A stretch of DNA of 64,000 nucleotides from DATJKD01 sp963834855 (lineage in GTDB: Bacteria > Pseudomonadota > Gammaproteobacteria > Steroidobacterales > Steroidobacteraceae), in contig CAWIDH010000031.1 of NCBI GenBank assembly GCA_963834855.1, positions 62,001 to 126,000 of the forward strand, read 5' to 3'. Both the position numbers and the translations under genes were made by a program. Below are positions 7,859-17,770 of the stretch, one piece after another; within the stretch, counting starts at the first letter, position 1; each line of letters begins with the position of its first letter. Under the pieces are notes generated by a model. The model did no database searches and was not told the origin of the DNA. It was given only the letters and a program-made list of their open reading frames with translations.

Positions 7859-10280
7859 CTAGAACCGGAAACCGAGCTGGGCGCCGTATGTCCGCGGATG
7901 CGGCCGCAGGCGGATGCCGCTCAGCCCGAAGTTCTCCTGCGTGCCGGTGTAGTACTCCTCGTCGGCCACGTTCGCCACGTACAGCGTGATCGACGCATGT
8001 TCCCACTGGAACCCGCCACGCAGGTTGAATACGTCGAACGACGGCACCTTGTACGGGAACTCGTCGTTGCCGACGACCCGGACCAGATTGAAGGGCCCGT
8101 CCGGATTATTGAGGCCATTCGGCGAAGGGCCGCGGGTCTGCAGGTTGGTCAGCGCCTCGATGTCCGAGTACTGGCTGTCGCGATGGATGTACTCCGCGCG
8201 CAACCAGGCCTCGTTCGTGCCGATGTCCCAGCGGTATTCGCCGAACAGCGTTGGCCGTGAGCTCGGGCGCCTTGGGCATCTCGAGTCCGACCGCGGTGAC
8301 GTTGAACCCGCCGGTGATCTGGATGCACGTCCCTAGAGCGGGGTTGGCGTCGCACGGCGGCTCGTCCGTGATCTCGGTATCGAGATAGCCAATCGAACCA
8401 CCAAGGGTGAAATTGTCGGTCACCGCCGCGAGCAGCTCGACCTCGGCGCCGCTCGCTTCGGCATCGACGTTCACCGTCTGTTCGAAGTTCGACGACAGGT
8501 CCCCAGGCGTCAGGAACCGGAATGCCTCGACCTGCAGTCCTTCCCAATCCATGAAGAAGACGGACGCGTTCAGGCGGACACGCCGATCGGCGAGCTCGGT
8601 CTTGATACCGAGCTCGTAGTTCCACAGCGTCTCCTCGTCGTATTCGACGTTGAACGTCGGGGATCCCGGGGCATTGGTGTTGTTGCCGGTGCTCGTGCCA
8701 CCGGCCTTGTAGCCCTTCGAGATTGTCGCGTACACGCTGGCCGAGTCGCTCCATTCGTAGCGGATTCCGGCGCGCGGGGAGACGTCGTCGAAGGACGTGT
8801 CGCCGCTCGCCGGCGGACGCTCGAAGTTGATGAAGCTCGGGAAAAAGGCTGGGTCCGGCGGCCCGCAACCGCAGGACGGCGCGATGCCAAACGAGGTACG
8901 CGCGTTCAGCACGTCATCCTCCGTGTAGCGTGCACCGGCGATCAGGTCGAGGCTGTCGGTCACGTGCCAGGTCGCATCGGCGAACACCGCGAGGCTCTCG
9001 ACCTCGAAGTTCTTGGTATTGCGCGCGAGCCCGAGCCCCTCGGGGAATGGCGGCAGGAAGCCGACGCCGTTGAACGTGGCGGTCGGGTCGCTCGACACCG
9101 CCACGTTGTTGAACTGCTCCTGCTGGTCCTCGGCGTAGAGCGCGCCGACTACCCAGTCGATTGAATCACCGGTCGATTCGAGCCGCGCCTCGATGCTCCA
9201 GGAGTCGCCCTCGTAGTCGTTGGTGCGCTTCAGTACGTCGAGGTTGCCGATCAGGTCGTTGTCGAACAGGCGCTTCTGGCTTGCGTCGATCAGCCCCGCG
9301 ACCGCCTTGAACGTCAGACCGTCGGAAATCTCGTGCGTCAGATTCCCGATGGCGATCGTGGTCTCGAGCTCGTTCGACTCATCGAGATCATGGCTCAGCT
9401 CGTTCTGGTTGTTCGGCCAGAACCCCGTGCCGGGATCGAAGCCGATTCCGGGCTGAAACCCAAAAGTATCAATCGTGTCGAGGTCGACGAAGCCCGAAGG
9501 CACGTTCTCGTCCGTGCCCTGGTCCTGGTCCGAGTAGATCACCGTGAATCCGAGCGACGTGGCGTCACCGAGCTCCCAGACCGCGCGCAAACGCAGGTCC
9601 AGCCACTCGTGACCGCTGTCGCCGGTTCCGGGACCGATGTTCTCGACCAGGCCGTCGCTGTCCTCGTAGAAGGCAACGGCGCGTACCTTGAACGCGTCGC
9701 TGAGCGGAGCGTTGAAGATGCCGGTGACGTTGTACATCTCACCGGCGTCCTCGTAGGACTCCATCCCGAGCACCACTTCGCCTTCGTACTCATCGGTCGG
9801 CGCGCGCGTCGTGATGTTGAGCGCGCCGCCGAGCGAGTTGCGACCGAAATAGGTGCCCTGCGGGCCGCGCAGGACCTCGACGCGCTCCATGTCGATCAGC
9901 ATCGGGTTCGCCACACCGTTGGGAACCGACGCGATGCTGAACCCGTCGAGATAGTTGCCGACGGAATTTACGAAGGCGTTTTCGCCCGACACGAGGTTGT
10001 TGACACCGCGGATTGCGACGCCGATTCCGCGCGCGCCGGACTGCGCGTCCTCGGTGAAGCTCACGTTCGGTGTCTGTGCGAGGTAATCGACGGCACCGCG
10101 CACGTTGCCCTTTTCGAGCGTATCCGCCGAGAAGACACTGACGCTGATCGGGACCTCCTGCAGGTTCTGCTCGCGGCGCTGCGCGGTCACGATGATCTCC
10201 TCGAGGCCACCCGTGTCCTGGGCGAGTGCTCCGAGTGGTGCCGCGACGAGGCTCGCGGCAACTAGCGAGGACTTCTTCAT
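7859..10280 (-). CDS. TonB-dependent outer-membrane receptor, arm A (one frameshift)
   Basis: TonB-dependent receptor of about 806 residues once one extra base near 8248 is removed. It has a signal peptide (MKKSS to ALAQ), a TonB-box-like EEIIVTAQ, a plug domain with VEVLRGPQGTYFGRNSLGGAL, and a 22-strand-type barrel ending in aromatic Phe (GFRF). The start is the ATG at 10280, matching the arm B receptor. The frameshift falls after ELTANA; the second frame continues with YIHRDSQYSD and runs to the stop. It imports a bulky or scarce substrate across the outer membrane using TonB energy. Neighbours imply an organic substrate, not iron. It is divergent from the Idh operon across a conserved regulatory region. 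Confidence 0.88.
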
Positions 10281-10390
10281 TGGACCCCCCATGTTGTGGC
10301 GTCGAAACAGCACGATGGCGCGATAAGCCTTCGTGCCTGCGTGGCGGGCCGATTGGAAAACAGTTCGACGCCGCCGAACAAGCTATCGTT

Positions 10391-10475
10391 TCTAATTCGT
10401 CACATGACCATAACTTATTGCCGTCGGCTGCCCCCCTGCAGCGACACTAATCCTGTCGATAAGAACATTTCATGC
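10391..10475. promoter_or_regulatory. Conserved regulatory block between TonB receptor and Idh operon, arm A
   Basis: Two elements are conserved with arm B (43762-43842). The first is TCTAATTC-x-TCACATGACCATAACTTAT (10391-10418). The second is the dyad TAATC-CTGTC-GATAA (10448-10462) followed by GAACATTTCATGC. The second element matches the block upstream of both TPP operons, linking the operons into one putative regulon. A third, partial copy lies at 50658-50694 upstream of the arm B receptor. Confidence 0.6.
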
Positions 10476-10548
10476 GGCGCAACAGACGCGCGCGGCGCAT
10501 GCTCTATCCTGATCCGCGTTTGAGAAACGATCAACCGAGGTTGCCAAC

Positions 10549-11582
10549 TTGCCGGAACGCGTGCGCTGGGGAATCCTGGGCACTGGTCGGATGGCCGCGA
10601 CCATCGCTGCCGAGCTGGCGACGATGCGCGACGACGGACACGATCTCGTCGCCGTCGCTTCCCGGCAGCATGCAAGAGCGGTGGAGTTCGCAGCACGCCA
10701 TCGGGTACCGCATGCACTGGGACAGTACGAGGAGCTGACGCGGGCACCTCAGAGTCGACGCCATCTACGTCGCCACACCCCACAGCCTGCACGCCGCGAA
10801 CATGCGCGCCTGCCTCGCCGGTGGCATCGCCGTGCTGTGCGAGAAGCCGTTCACGCTCAACGCCGGGCAGGCGTTGGAGGTGATCGCGGAAGCACGACGC
10901 AAGCGCCTCTTCGTGATGGAGGCGATGTGGACGCGTTTCCTGCCCGCGATAGACGCGCTCCGTGGGCTGCTCGCCGGGGACGCGATCGGACGTGTGCGCC
11001 TGGTGGTCGGCGGCGGCGCCTTCATTCCCGGACCGCACGGCCGGCAACTACCTGTTCGACAAGTCGCTCGGCGGCGGCGTCTTGCTCGACGCCGGTGTCT
11101 ACCTGGTGTCGATGGCCTCGATGATCCTGGGCACACCGGTCCAGGTTCGGGCGGCAGCAAGCCGCGGCGACACCGGCATCGACGAGCAGACCACGATGCT
11201 GCTCGAACATGCTGACGCCTCGTCAGCCGTGCTCTATGTATCGTTGCGGGCGCGGCGATCGCCGGACCTCGAGATCCTGGGTGAACGGGGCCGGATCCGG
11301 ATCGAGGCGCCCGTCTTCAGACCCGCGGCGCTGACGGTCTGGGATGAGGCCGGCAACCCGACGACACGCCAGTACCCGGTGGCAGGCAGCGGCCACGCAT
11401 ACCAGCTGCGCGAAGTGGCCGCGGCGCTCCGCACCGGTCGTCACGAAAGCCCGATCATGCCGCTCGATGAGACGCTCTCGATCATGCGCACGATGGATGC
11501 GGTGCGTGAGCAGATCGGGGTGCGGTATCCCGACGACGACGCGCCGCCTGCCTGGAGGACCACGTCATGTCCATCGTGTTGA
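10549..11582 (+). CDS. Gfo/Idh/MocA-family oxidoreductase, arm A (two frameshifts)
   Basis: NAD(P)-dependent oxidoreductase of the Gfo/Idh/MocA family, about 343 residues after removing two extra bases near 10752 and 11030. The N-terminal Rossmann motif is WGILGTGRMA, the catalytic-site lysine is in LCEKPFTLNA, and MEAMWTRFLP and GGGVLLDAGVY are typical of the trans-dihydrodiol/glucose-fructose oxidoreductase branch. Both insertions were located by base alignment to the intact arm B paralogue (42661-43698). Members oxidise or reduce sugars, inositols and cyclic alcohols. It is the first gene of a five-gene operon (Idh, SDR, MDR, VOC, SDR) and overlaps the next gene by 16 bases. The TTG start at 10549 matches the in-frame Leu of the paralogue. 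Confidence 0.85.
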
Positions 11583-12439
11583 TCACCGGGTGCAGCAGCG
11601 GCATGGGCCACGCTGCGGCGCTCGCCTTCGCGCGGGCCGGAGATACGGTCATTGCATCGATGCGGGATACGGGCAAGGCGACGACGCTTCGCGCGGCCGC
11701 AGAGGACGCGGCGCTCGACGTCCGGATCGTGGCTCTCGACGTGACGCAGCCGGCGACGTTCGCCCGCACGATCGAGTCGATCGTTACCGACTGCGGACGA
11801 CTCGACGTCCTGGTCAACAATGCGGGGGTACTCCGGGCCGGTGCGCTCGAGGACCTGGGTGAGCGCGGGCTGCGCGAGGTCATGGAGGTCAACTTCTTCG
11901 GTCCCCTGCTCCTGACCCGGGCCGCGCTTCCCCAGATGCGCCGGCAGCGCAGCGGCTGCATCATCATGATCAGCTCGTTGTCGGGTATCGCCGGGTTGCC
12001 GGGCGACGTGGCATACACGGCCAGCAAGTTCGCCGTCGAAGGCGCGACCGAGGCATTGCGGCACGAGGTCGATCGCTGGAACATCAGGTTGGCGCTGGTA
12101 GAGCCGGGGCTCTACGCCACGCGCATCTTCGATTCGAGTCTGCCCGGTGCCAACCCGCTGCCCGCGGCATATCCCGCCGACTCACCGTACCGGGTGCTGG
12201 TCGAGCACCGGCTGCGCGAGCTGCGCGCCCGGCTACCACAGGCATTCGACCCGCAGCAGGTTGGCGAGCTGCTCGTGACCATTTCCCGCTCGGACGGCCG
12301 CCAGCTGCGCTGGCCCGCGGACGCAACTGCACGAAAAGTGCTCACCACGATGTTCGCTCAGGACGACGCGGCACGCGACGCCTTCCTGCGCGGCGTGTCG
12401 GGAACGGACTGGTGGAGCGAAGGCGGAGCGCCGCCGTGA
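11567..12439 (+). CDS. Short-chain dehydrogenase/reductase (SDR), arm A
   Basis: A 290-residue classical SDR: cofactor loop TGCSSGMG, NNAG, catalytic Ser in MISSLSG, and YTASK catalytic Tyr/Lys. The C-terminal extension after ATRIFDSSLP is longer than in the shortest classical SDRs. It oxidises or reduces an alcohol/ketone with NAD(P). The start overlaps the 3' end of idh and its TGA overlaps the GTG start of the next gene (GTGA), so it is translationally coupled. The arm B copy has the same restored length of 290. The substrate is unknown. Confidence 0.9.
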   Translation: MSIVLITGCSSGMGHAAALAFARAGDTVIASMRDTGKATTLRAAAEDAALDVRIVALDVTQPATFARTIESIVTDCGRLDVLVNNAGVLRAGALEDLGERGLREVMEVNFFGPLLLTRAALPQMRRQRSGCIIMISSLSGIAGLPGDVAYTASKFAVEGATEALRHEVDRWNIRLALVEPGLYATRIFDSSLPGANPLPAAYPADSPYRVLVEHRLRELRARLPQAFDPQQVGELLVTISRSDGRQLRWPADATARKVLTTMFAQDDAARDAFLRGVSGTDWWSEGGAPP

Positions 12440-13428
12440 ACCGCCGAATCGTCTTTCCCGCCAGGGGCCAGGTACAGCTGGAGCCGTTCGAATCGCGCGC
12501 GCCCGGCGCGACCGAGATCCGGGTGCGCACGCTCTACAGCCTGATGAGTATCGGCACGGAAACGACGATCCTGCACGCGAAATACGACCCGGGAACGCAC
12601 TTCGCGGCGCGATTCTCGTTCCCGCAGCTGAAAACCGGTGTGCAGGCGGTGGCGCTCGTCGAGGAGTCCGGCGCGGGCGTCACGGAGTTCGAAACCGGCG
12701 ACCACATTTTCATGCGCATGGCGCACACCTCGCACTGGACGCTCGATGCCGCGCAATGCTCGCGCGTGCCGGACAGGATCGATCTCAAGTCGGCCTGCTG
12801 GTGCGGCCTCGCCAAGACGGCGTTTCGCACGGCACATGCCTCGCCGTTCGCCCTGGGCGGCACGGTGTTGATCGTTGGAGCCGGCCCAGTCGGCCAGATG
12901 GCCGTGCGCTGGGCACGCTGCTCCGGGCTCGCGAGGATCGCGGTCGTCGACCTGTCCGAGCTTCGACTGCGGCTGGCAGAGCGCGGCGGCGCGACCGAAT
13001 GTCATCGCGGCGGGCTCGGTGACCTTCAAGGTGTATTGCTGGATTCGAGCCAGGGGGAGGGCTTCGAGCTCGTCGTCGACACGACCGGCAACCCCGCCGT
13101 GTTTGCCGCGGCCTTGAGCGTAGCCGCGCCCTTCGGCAAGGTCGTGCTGCTCGGCGACACCGGGTATCCGTCGCAGCAGCACTTGACCTCCGACCTGATG
13201 ACCAAGGGACTGACCGTCGTCGCCACACACGACCACCATGATCGCGGGGGCTGGACGCAGCGGCGGATCGACGAGTTGTTCTTCAAGCTCGTACGCGACG
13301 GCGCATTCACGCTCGATGGCCTGATCACGCACGAGTTCGTGCCCGAGGATTGCTCGGCCGCGTATGAGCTCGTCTCGGACCGCCGCGACGAGGCCGTCGG
13401 GGTGCTGTTCGACTGGACACGGGGTTGA
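12436..13428 (+). CDS. MDR-superfamily zinc-type dehydrogenase, BchC-like branch, arm A
   Basis: A 330-residue medium-chain dehydrogenase/reductase. The N-terminal GroES-like domain has YSLMSIGTETTILH in place of the usual Cys-Gly-x-Asp/Ser zinc segment, as in the bacteriochlorophyllide-dehydrogenase-like branch. The Rossmann domain carries VGAGPVGQMAVRWAR. The GTG start at 12436 overlaps the stop of the SDR gene; an upstream ATG in the same frame would overlap it more deeply and is less likely. The arm B paralogue has exactly the same GTGA junction and length. It probably oxidises a secondary alcohol on the pathway substrate; catalytic zinc may be absent. Confidence 0.88.
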   Translation: MNRRIVFPARGQVQLEPFESRAPGATEIRVRTLYSLMSIGTETTILHAKYDPGTHFAARFSFPQLKTGVQAVALVEESGAGVTEFETGDHIFMRMAHTSHWTLDAAQCSRVPDRIDLKSACWCGLAKTAFRTAHASPFALGGTVLIVGAGPVGQMAVRWARCSGLARIAVVDLSELRLRLAERGGATECHRGGLGDLQGVLLDSSQGEGFELVVDTTGNPAVFAAALSVAAPFGKVVLLGDTGYPSQQHLTSDLMTKGLTVVATHDHHDRGGWTQRRIDELFFKLVRDGAFTLDGLITHEFVPEDCSAAYELVSDRRDEAVGVLFDWTRG

Positions 13429-13438
13429 GGGAGGCGTC

Positions 13439-13864
13439 GTGATCAAGCTGGCACACGTCTGTATCGAATCGGCCGACCTCGATGCGACGGAGCGGTTCTA
13501 CGCCTGCCTCGGACTGCGCCGCCAGTTCGAGTTCCGCAATCCCGCGGGGCTGCTGATCGGCTTCTACCTCCGGTTCGACGACGAGACCTTTCTCGAGGTC
13601 ATCCGCGTCGAACGCGTGCGCGGTGAGGGCGCCGTCCGCCACTTCGCGATCGAAAGCGACGACGTCGGCGTCCTGCGCGCCCGGCTGCTCGGCGCCGGAT
13701 TCGAGGCTTCGGAGAAACAGCTCGGCGGCGACCAGACGTGGATGGTGACCTGCCGCGACCCGAACGGCGTGTTCATCGAGTTGCACGAGTACGGCACGAT
13801 GAGCATGCAACGGCACGGTGGCACCTGCGTGATCGATTACGTGCCGAGGCCGGCGCAGGCATGA
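13439..13864 (+). CDS. VOC-superfamily protein (glyoxalase-like), arm A
   Basis: A 141-residue vicinal-oxygen-chelate fold protein. It begins IKLAHVCIESADLDATERFY, a typical first beta-alpha unit with a metal-ligand His, and ends with DPNGVFIELHEY, which carries the usual C-terminal Glu ligand. Members include glyoxalase I, extradiol dioxygenases and epimerases, so the chemistry is open. The GTG start at 13439 gives the same length as the arm B copy. Its TGA overlaps the ATG of the next SDR (ATGA). It sits fourth in the Idh-SDR-MDR-VOC-SDR operon. Confidence 0.88.
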   Translation: MIKLAHVCIESADLDATERFYACLGLRRQFEFRNPAGLLIGFYLRFDDETFLEVIRVERVRGEGAVRHFAIESDDVGVLRARLLGAGFEASEKQLGGDQTWMVTCRDPNGVFIELHEYGTMSMQRHGGTCVIDYVPRPAQA

Positions 13865-14632
13865 ATGCCGACGCTCCGGTGTGCATCGTGACCGGCGGCG
13901 GCGCAGGCATCGGGCGAGCCTGCGTCGAGCTGTTCGCGCAACGGGGCTATCGGGTGGTCGCAGCCGACGTGGATGCCGCGGCGGCGCAGGCTTCGGCGGA
14001 AAGCGCACGGGACAAGCATGGTGTCGATGCGATCGGTGTCGGCTGCGACGTCGCCAATGCGCGCGCGTGCGAATCGATGGTGGGAGAGGCGATCGGCCGC
14101 TGGAGCCGCGTCGACGTGCTGGTCGGCAATGCCGGAATCCAGACCCCGGGGCGGCTGCTCGATGCGACCGAGTCCGACTGGGAACGGCTGGTCGCAGTCA
14201 ACCTCAAGGGCATCGTGAATTCGTGCCGCGCAGTGCTGCCGGCGATGATCGAGCGCCGCGACGGGCGCATCGTGCTCGTGTCGTCGATCAATGCCCTGCT
14301 CTCGCCTGCCCGGGATGACACTGTACGACATGACCAAGACCGGCGTGCTCGGCATCATGCGCAGTCTCGCCGTCGACCACGGGCGCGACGGGATACGTGT
14401 CAATGCGGTCTGCCCTGGGGCGACCATGACCGATCATCACATCCGCGCCGCGGCGGCGCGTGGCTTGACCGAAGACGAGCTGCGTCGCCGCACCGCCGGT
14501 TACGCGTTGCTCGGGCGCGTCGCCGAGCCCTCCGAGATCGCCTCCGCCATTCAGTTCCTCGCGAGCGACGCGGCATCCTTCGTCACCGGCGCGACGCTGG
14601 TGGTCGACGGCGGATTCACGGTCCGCGGCTAG
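13861..14632 (+). CDS. Second SDR, FabG-like, arm A (one frameshift)
   Basis: A classical SDR of about 256 residues after removal of one extra base near 14308. Motifs are VTGGGAGIGRAC (cofactor), NAGIQTPG, catalytic Ser in VSSIN, YDMTK (Tyr/Lys), and the common C-terminus ASFVTGATLVVDGG. The intact arm B copy (39608-40375) gives the alignment that places the insertion between NALLS and PGMTLYD. It is the last gene of the operon, and its 3' end overlaps the convergent MHS transporter by 17 bases. It probably oxidises an alcohol of the pathway substrate with NAD. Confidence 0.85.
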
Positions 14633-15926
14633 AGAGGTCGTCGTCCTTCGTCTCGCGCGCCGCTGCCAGGCCGGCCAGCGTCAGGAGCGCCGCGCCCGCG
14701 AGGTAGTAGCCGACGAACTGCAGTCCGTAGTTCGTCGCGAGCCAGGTAGCAATGTACGGCGCGAGCGACGCGCCGAAGATGCCGGCAAGGTTGAACGTGA
14801 GCGAGCTGCCCGTATAGCGGACAGAGGTTGGAAACAGCTCCGACAGCACGGTGCCGAGCGGGCCGTATGTCAGTCCTATGAGTGACATCCCCAGGATCAT
14901 CGCGACCACCGTACCGACGAAGCCCGATTCGAAGAGCGGCGCCATCACCAGCCCGAAGGCGCCGATGAGGACCGCGACCCAGATGAGCATGCGGCGGCGT
15001 CCGCGCTCCGCGAGCCTGGCCGCGATCGGGATGGTGACGCCGAAGGCGATGACGCCGAGCTGCTGTATCAGCAGGAACTGCTCGCGCGGGTAGCCCAGCC
15101 TGCTGGTGCCCCAGGAGAGCGCGAACACGGTCATGAGGTAGAAGAGCACGAAGGCGACCAGCGAGATGAGCGTGCCTACGACGAACGTCCGCGGATGGTC
15201 GCGCAGGACGGTGAGCATCGGCACCGGGACGCGCTCGTGCCGGCTGACCGCTTCACGGAACACGGGCGTCTCGTCGATCGAGAGCCGCACGTAGAGGCCC
15301 ACGAGCACGAGCACCGCGCTCGCGAGGAACGGGATGCGCCACCCGAACGAGAAGAACTGCTCGTCGGTGAGCGATCGGGAGAGCACTATGAAGACGCCGG
15401 CCGACAGGAAAAATCCGATAGGGGCGCCGAGCTGCGGGAACATGCCGTACCAGGCGCGCTTTTCCGGCGGCGCATTCTCGATCGCCAGGATGACGGCGCC
15501 TCCCCACTCGCCGCCGAGGCCGATGCCCTGGCCGAACCGGCAGAGCGCGAGCAGGAGCGGCGCCGCAAAGCCGATCGTCGCATATGTCGGCAGCGCGCCG
15601 ATCGCCACCGTCGATATGCCCATCGTGAGGAGCGCCGCCACGAGCGTGGTCTTGCGGCCGACGCGGTCGCCGAAGTGGCCGAAGAGCGCCGACCCGACCG
15701 GCCGCGCCAGGAATGCGATCCCGAAGGTGGCGAGCGACGCGAGGGTGGCCGCCGCCGGGTCCGACGCCGGAAAGAACAGGCGGGGAAAGACGAGGACCGC
15801 GGCGGTCGCGTAGATGTAGAAGTCGAAGAACTCGATGGTCGTGCCGACGAGGCTGGCAAACAGCACCTGTCCCGGCCGGTTTGCCGGCCGGACGACTCCG
15901 CTCGTCGAAGACGGGGACGACACCAT
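14616..15926 (-). CDS. MFS transporter, metabolite:H+ symporter (MHS) family
   Basis: A 436-residue, 12-helix major facilitator of the MHS (KgtP/ShiA/ProP-like) type. It has TTIEFFDFYIYATAA in helix 1, the loop 2-3 motif GHFGDRVGRKTTL, and the family signature GQGIGLGGEWGGAVI. These carriers bring in organic acids, osmolytes or aromatic acids with protons. It is convergent to the SDR operon and present only in arm A, where it could supply inner-membrane uptake of what the TonB receptor admits. Arm B has an amino-acid permease instead. The start at 15926 puts about 25 polar residues before helix 1, which is normal. Confidence 0.9.
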   Translation of the reverse strand: MVSSPSSTSGVVRPANRPGQVLFASLVGTTIEFFDFYIYATAAVLVFPRLFFPASDPAAATLASLATFGIAFLARPVGSALFGHFGDRVGRKTTLVAALLTMGISTVAIGALPTYATIGFAAPLLLALCRFGQGIGLGGEWGGAVILAIENAPPEKRAWYGMFPQLGAPIGFFLSAGVFIVLSRSLTDEQFFSFGWRIPFLASAVLVLVGLYVRLSIDETPVFREAVSRHERVPVPMLTVLRDHPRTFVVGTLISLVAFVLFYLMTVFALSWGTSRLGYPREQFLLIQQLGVIAFGVTIPIAARLAERGRRRMLIWVAVLIGAFGLVMAPLFESGFVGTVVAMILGMSLIGLTYGPLGTVLSELFPTSVRYTGSSLTFNLAGIFGASLAPYIATWLATNYGLQFVGYYLAGAALLTLAGLAAARETKDDDLSSRGP

Positions 15927-16013
15927 GCAGCGTTCGGACTCTCGGGCGTCCCCGGACCAGTCTCGGATTACAGCATACGTCTTGAACGGCGGTCTGCATG
16001 CCGAGCCCTGCCC

Positions 16014-16050
16014 AAAGAAAAACCCCCGCCGGATCGCTCCAACGGGGGTT
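16014..16050 (-). terminator. Intrinsic terminator downstream of the RRM gene
   Basis: On the minus strand AACCCCCG (16043-16050, complement) pairs with CGGGGGTT (16021-16028, complement) and is followed by TTTTTCTTT. It ends the RRM transcript before the MHS promoter region. Confidence 0.75.
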
Positions 16051-16067
16051 CTGCAGGCCCGAGCCCT

Positions 16068-16103
16068 GGGTACGCGGGTGGCGCTCGCGCCGCCCGCGTA
16101 CCC
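16068..16103 (-). repeat. Near-perfect 17-bp inverted repeat (hairpin) 3' of the RRM gene
   Basis: GGGTACGCGGGTGGCGC (16068-16084) and GCGCCGCCCGCGTACCC (16087-16103) are complementary over 17 positions with one G-U pair and a 2-base gap. The hairpin sits 19 bases after the RRM stop and just before the terminator. It may stabilise the 3' end of the mRNA or be a binding site. Confidence 0.7.
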
Positions 16104-16122
16104 GGAGCGATAACCGGGACGA

Positions 16123-16386
16123 CTAGAAGCGTCGCGGCCGATCGGATTTCGCCTGTGCCTCGTTCACCTTGAGTGCACGACCGTCCATCTGGTAGCCGTT
16201 CAGGCTCTGGATGCTGCGGGCGGCATCCGACGGTGACATTTCGACGAAGCCGAAGCCGCGCGGCTGTCCGGTATCGCGGTCGGTGATCAGGGCGACCGAT
16301 TCGACGGTCCCGTGCTGCGAAAACAGCGCGCGGACGGCCGCTTCGTCGGCGGAGAAAGGCAGGTTGCCTACGTAGATCTTTGCCAT
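16123..16386 (-). CDS. Small RRM-domain RNA-binding protein
   Basis: An 87-residue single-RRM protein. RNP2 is KIYVGNLPF and RNP1 is RGFGFVEM, followed by a short basic tail (KSDRPRRF). Such proteins bind single-stranded RNA and are often cold- or stress-regulated in proteobacteria and cyanobacteria. It is monocistronic with its own terminator and a strong 3' hairpin. It is present only in arm A, with no obvious tie to the catabolic genes. The family assignment is certain; the targets are unknown. Confidence 0.92.
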   Translation of the reverse strand: MAKIYVGNLPFSADEAAVRALFSQHGTVESVALITDRDTGQPRGFGFVEMSPSDAARSIQSLNGYQMDGRALKVNEAQAKSDRPRRF

Positions 16387-16731
16387 TGCAAGTTACTCAC
16401 TGACTGAAGGCCTGGCGACCGATCCGGGTTGGATGAAGGGCGCAGCATGGCCAGGAAACGAAAAAGCGGGAGCCACCGCATCCGCCCGTCGATTCGCCAG
16501 AAAGCGGGAAAGGCGTATGCAACGCGGCCCCTGCCGCGTGGATCAGAAACTCTTCGACTCGGAGGGGACCTGAGGCGGGTGTTCGCGCCGGTGCGGCGCT
16601 GGCCGTCAGGGACAGACAAGGAGAAGGGTCGCTACCCGCGGGCAGTATACACGCTGACGGTCGGCCGCGCTTGGGGGTGGACAAGCTAGACTGTGCTTGC
16701 GATCGATGCGCTACCGACGTTCGTCCGAAAT
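16387..16731. other. Divergent intergenic region, RRM / cyclodeaminase
   Basis: No convincing gene in 345 bases. It should contain the RRM promoter and 5' leader (minus strand; TATACT at 16647-16652 on that strand is a possible -10) and the promoter of the cyclodeaminase gene on the plus strand. The 86-codon open frame at 16429-16689 has no family resemblance and no clear ribosome-binding site. Confidence 0.5.
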
Positions 16732-17721
16732 TTGAACGTTCTCTTACTGAACGAGCACGAGATCCGCCGGTGCGTCTCGATGACGCCCCAGGCAGCGGAC
16801 GCCGTGGCGAAAGGCTTTGCGCGCTTGTCGGAAGGCCGTGTCAGCATGCCGCCGGTCGTGCGCGTGGACATCCCGAGCCATCGAGGCGAGGTCGACATCA
16901 AGACCGCCTACATCGAGGGGCTCGACCAGTTTGCGATCAAGGTTGCCTCGGGCTTCTTCGACAATGTGTCGCTGGGATTGCCGTACGGCAGCGGGCTGAT
17001 GCTGCTCATGAGCGCCCGCACGGGTTTGCTCGAGGCCGTCCTGCTCGACAACGGTTATCTCACCGACCTGCGTACGGGCATTGCCGGGGCGATCGCCGCG
17101 CGGTATCTCGCGCCGCAACGCATCGATACGGCGGGCGTCATCGGATCGGGTATGCAGGCCCGCTATCAGCTGCGCGGACTCAGGCTGGTGCGGGAGTTCC
17201 GGCGCATACTCGTGCATGCACGCAATCCGGCGGCCGCCTCACGCTACGCCGACGAGATGCGCCGCGAGCTGGACGTGGAGGTGGCGGTGGCCGCGAGCAT
17301 GGAGGACGTCGTGCGGCAGAGCCAGTTGGTCGTCACGACGACACCGACGCGCGACCCCTACCTTCGCGCCGAGTGGCTGCACCCAGGCCTGCACGTGACC
17401 GCGGTCGGCGCGGACGGTGAGCACAAGCAGGAGCTCCACGCCGACGTGTTCGCGCGTGCCGATCGTATCGCCTGCGACAGTCGCAAGCAGTGCTTCAAGC
17501 TCGGCGAGCTCCACCACGCGGTCGATGCCGGAATCGTCCGCGCCGAGGGCGAGGTCGTCGAGCTCGGCGAGCTCATCGGCGGCTCGCAGCGCGGCCGCGC
17601 CAGCGACGACGAGATCACCATCTGCGACCTGACCGGCGTCGGGGTGCAGGACACGACGATCGCCGTTCAGACATTTCAGACGGCCCAGGAGCTGAAGCTG
17701 GGCACGTCGTTCGAGACTTGA
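16732..17721 (+). CDS. Ornithine cyclodeaminase / mu-crystallin family protein, arm A
   Basis: A 329-residue member of the ornithine cyclodeaminase/mu-crystallin family, NAD(P)-dependent. The Rossmann motif is GVIGSGMQARYQLRGL, and the substrate-side segments are DIKTAYIEG, KVASGF and GLMLLMSA. Members include ornithine and lysine cyclodeaminases, alanine and arginine dehydrogenases, and the ectoine-utilisation protein EutC. The TTG start at 16732 gives exactly the length of the arm B copy; a GTG-type extension to 16693 is possible. It lies 49 bases upstream of an aminotransferase in both arms, so the pair probably acts together on an amino or imino acid. Confidence 0.88.
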   Translation: MNVLLLNEHEIRRCVSMTPQAADAVAKGFARLSEGRVSMPPVVRVDIPSHRGEVDIKTAYIEGLDQFAIKVASGFFDNVSLGLPYGSGLMLLMSARTGLLEAVLLDNGYLTDLRTGIAGAIAARYLAPQRIDTAGVIGSGMQARYQLRGLRLVREFRRILVHARNPAAASRYADEMRRELDVEVAVAASMEDVVRQSQLVVTTTPTRDPYLRAEWLHPGLHVTAVGADGEHKQELHADVFARADRIACDSRKQCFKLGELHHAVDAGIVRAEGEVVELGELIGGSQRGRASDDEITICDLTGVGVQDTTIAVQTFQTAQELKLGTSFET

Positions 17722-17770
17722 GGGCTGTCGAGGACCGGCCCGTGGCCGGGATCCCCGTTCTGGAGGCTGC

